A stretch of DNA of 6,117 nt from NCBI GenBank assembly GCA_029940245.1, contig JAOZRF010000177.1:1-6117 (forward strand), given 5' to 3'. The translations under genes were made by a program, and so were the position numbers. Of this stretch, positions 4,903 through 6,117 are shown in pieces; position 1 is the first letter of the stretch; every line of letters starts with the position of its first letter. Under the pieces are notes generated by a model. That model worked only from the letters and a program-made list of their open reading frames with translations. It had not been told where the DNA came from and searched no databases. Origin of the DNA: Desulfobacula sp. GTDB lineage: Bacteria; Desulfobacterota; Desulfobacteria; Desulfobacterales; Desulfobacteraceae.

Positions 4903-5682
4903 ATGATCCATTTAAAAGACAAACTGGAGTGTATCTATTTAAAGTACAATAAAAGGGAATATGTAGATCCTGACCCGCTCCTGTTTCTGTATGATTACCC
5001 TGAAAAGAAAAACCGGGAGATTGCAGGTTTTATTGCCGCCTGCTTTGCCTATGGGCGGGTTGAGCAAATTATGAAAACGGTTTCCCATATCCTTGGCAAG
5101 CTTGTTCCTTTTCCGTTTGATTATCTCATGAGTCGGACAAAGGAAGATATTGCAGAGGATTTTAAAGGATTTCGATACCGGTTCGCAAATGATATCCACC
5201 TGACCGGTCTTTTGTGGGGGATCAGGGAGGCTTTAAAACAGTTTGTATCTCTGGAAAATTGTTTCAATGCCGGAATGACAGCTAAAGATGAGACAGTTTT
5301 GCCGGGACTTTCCTTTCTTTCTCAGCAGATTAACCCGGCTAAAGAGATCGGACATCTCCTGGCAGATCCGCAAAAGAAAAGTGCCTGCAAACGAAGCCTT
5401 CTTTTTTTACGATGGATGGTACGACAAGATCAGGTTGATCCCGGAGGCTGGGGGGAAGCAAGCCCGTCTCAGTTGATTGTCCCTCTTGATACACATATGC
5501 ACAAGATAGGGACGATGCTGGGTTTTACCCGAAGAAAGGGTGCAGATATGAAAACAGCACTTGAAATTACCCGGGGGTTTAAAAAGGTGTTAAGAGAAGA
5601 TCCGGTCAAATATGATTTTTGCCTGACCCGGTTTGGTATCCGGAAAGGTTTGAGTATGGACCATTTAAGGAAAATGATATGA
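4903..5682 (+). CDS. TIGR02757 / DUF2400 family protein of unknown function
   Basis: I recognise the family from its conserved blocks; no biochemical role is established to my knowledge. From the ATG at 4903 the protein has 259 residues, normal for the family. Seen in order: DPDPLLFLYDYP near residue 23, EIAGFIAACFAYGR (about 39-52), KRSLLFLRWMVR (163-174), VDPGGWG (178-184), LIVPLDTHMHKIG (191-203) and the C-terminal KYDFCLTRFGIRKG (236-249). There is no signal peptide or membrane segment, so it should be cytoplasmic. The start is uncertain. A GTG at 4888 adds five residues but has no ribosome site before it, and the ATG at 4903 has only a distant AGGTG (4886-4890, 12 nt away). The block around PLDTH resembles the catalytic-Asp segment of HhH-GPD DNA glycosylases, a similarity I infer and cannot prove. 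The stop overlaps the sfsA start, so the two genes are probably translated together. Confidence 0.88.
   Translation: MIHLKDKLECIYLKYNKREYVDPDPLLFLYDYPEKKNREIAGFIAACFAYGRVEQIMKTVSHILGKLVPFPFDYLMSRTKEDIAEDFKGFRYRFANDIHLTGLLWGIREALKQFVSLENCFNAGMTAKDETVLPGLSFLSQQINPAKEIGHLLADPQKKSACKRSLLFLRWMVRQDQVDPGGWGEASPSQLIVPLDTHMHKIGTMLGFTRRKGADMKTALEITRGFKKVLREDPVKYDFCLTRFGIRKGLSMDHLRKMI
5667..5671 (+). promoter_or_regulatory. Ribosome-binding site for sfsA inside the DUF2400 gene
   Basis: AAGGA sits 7 nt upstream of the ATG at 5679, within the last codons of the preceding gene. Together with the ATGA stop/start overlap (5679-5682) it fixes the sfsA start and indicates translational coupling. Confidence 0.75.
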
Positions 5683-6117
5683 AATATAAAGGATTTCAAT
5701 TGCCGCCGCTGATTACAGGACATTTAATAAAGCGGTATAAACGCTTTCTTGCTGATGTAGAGCTTAAAACAGGTGAAGTCGTGACGGCCCATTGCCCGAA
5801 TTCAGGTTCCATGAAAGGGTGTGCTGTCCCCGGGTCACAGGTCTGGTTGTCCGAAAGTGACAATCCCAAAAGAAAGTATAAATATACCTGGGAACTCATA
5901 AAAATACCGCAGACAATGATCGGTATAAATACTCTGGTGCCAAATAAACTGGTGAAACAATCTATTGAAAATAATTTGATAAAAGAGCTGTCCGGCTATG
6001 AACACGTGAGAGCTGAAGTTAAAACAAGCAGCCATACAAGACTTGATCTGCTTTTGGAAAATGAAGCAAAGGAAAAGTGCTATGTGGAGATAAAAAACTG
6101 TACCTTGGTAGAAGAAG
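5679..6117 (+). CDS. sfsA: SfsA family protein, 3'-truncated by the window edge
   Basis: The frame from the ATG at 5679 stays open to the window end, giving 146 codons of an expected 230-240. It begins MKYKGFQLPPLITGHLIKRY. Conserved SfsA blocks follow: HCPNSGSMKG (38-47), LSESDNPKRKYKYTWELI (57-74), GINTLVPNKLV (82-92), RLDLLL (121-126) and YVEIKNCTLVEE (135-146). SfsA was first named for stimulating maltose use in E. coli and has been described as DNA-binding. The family has an N-terminal OB-like domain followed by a PD-(D/E)xK nuclease-like fold. Asp123 and the Glu137-x-Lys139 pair visible here fit the nuclease-type triad. The true cellular role is unsettled. The gene overlaps the DUF2400 stop by 4 bp and is likely the second gene of that operon. 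Nothing suggests the gene itself is broken; the missing C terminus is simply outside the window. Confidence 0.95.
   Translation, partial: MKYKGFQLPPLITGHLIKRYKRFLADVELKTGEVVTAHCPNSGSMKGCAVPGSQVWLSESDNPKRKYKYTWELIKIPQTMIGINTLVPNKLVKQSIENNLIKELSGYEHVRAEVKTSSHTRLDLLLENEAKEKCYVEIKNCTLVEE

Noticed and set aside
5469..6035. Minus-strand reading frames opposite the DUF2400 gene and sfsA
   Set aside because: They overlap strongly conserved plus-strand genes and have no recognisable features.

Overview
The window looks like chromosome from a moderately A+T-rich Gram-negative bacterium. A Desulfobacterota (Desulfobacterales-type deltaproteobacterial) host is my best guess from gene content, codon use and the lon-tsaB linkage. 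That placement is inference; no rRNA or marker gene here settles it. Four complete housekeeping-type genes and one gene cut by the window edge account for most of the sequence.

Layout: (1) 1-131 has no gene but holds an 11-bp perfect inverted repeat around a 49-bp loop. (2) 132-923, minus strand, is a type IV prepilin leader peptidase/N-methyltransferase (PilD/GspO family). (3) 924-1044 is the A+T-rich divergent intergenic region that must carry the promoters for pilD (minus) and lon (plus). (4) 1045-3468 is a full-length Lon ATP-dependent protease, followed 5 nt later by tsaB (3474-4178), so these two are probably co-transcribed. (5) 4179-4902 is about 720 bp with no credible protein gene, full of inverted repeats. 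(6) 4903-5682 is a DUF2400/TIGR02757-family protein, which overlaps the start of sfsA by 4 bp (ATGA). sfsA runs off the right edge at 6117 with about 146 of some 235 codons present.

The non-coding block 4179-4902 is the most interesting part. It contains three related copies (A plus, B minus, C plus) of a roughly 50-bp sequence. B and C match at 43 of 48 positions as inverted arms. Between them, at about 4426-4661, lies what reads as an orphan HEARO RNA (the scaffold class now known as the omega-RNA of IscB, OMEGA systems). It has a 9-bp closing stem, a GAATAGTCCGGGGTG...GCCTGG core, an AGCCAGATACC 3' segment and an ATGA immediately downstream, the known junction signature of HEARO elements. 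No IscB/HNH gene is present. If the RNA segment is removed on paper, the flanking B and C arms extend toward each other into one long hairpin, so the element appears to have inserted into the loop of an older palindromic repeat.

Functionally the genes are unrelated housekeeping: protein quality control (Lon), tRNA t6A37 modification (TsaB), pseudopilin processing (PilD), and two conserved proteins of poorly defined role (DUF2400, SfsA). No defence system, phage gene, CRISPR array, tRNA or rRNA was found.
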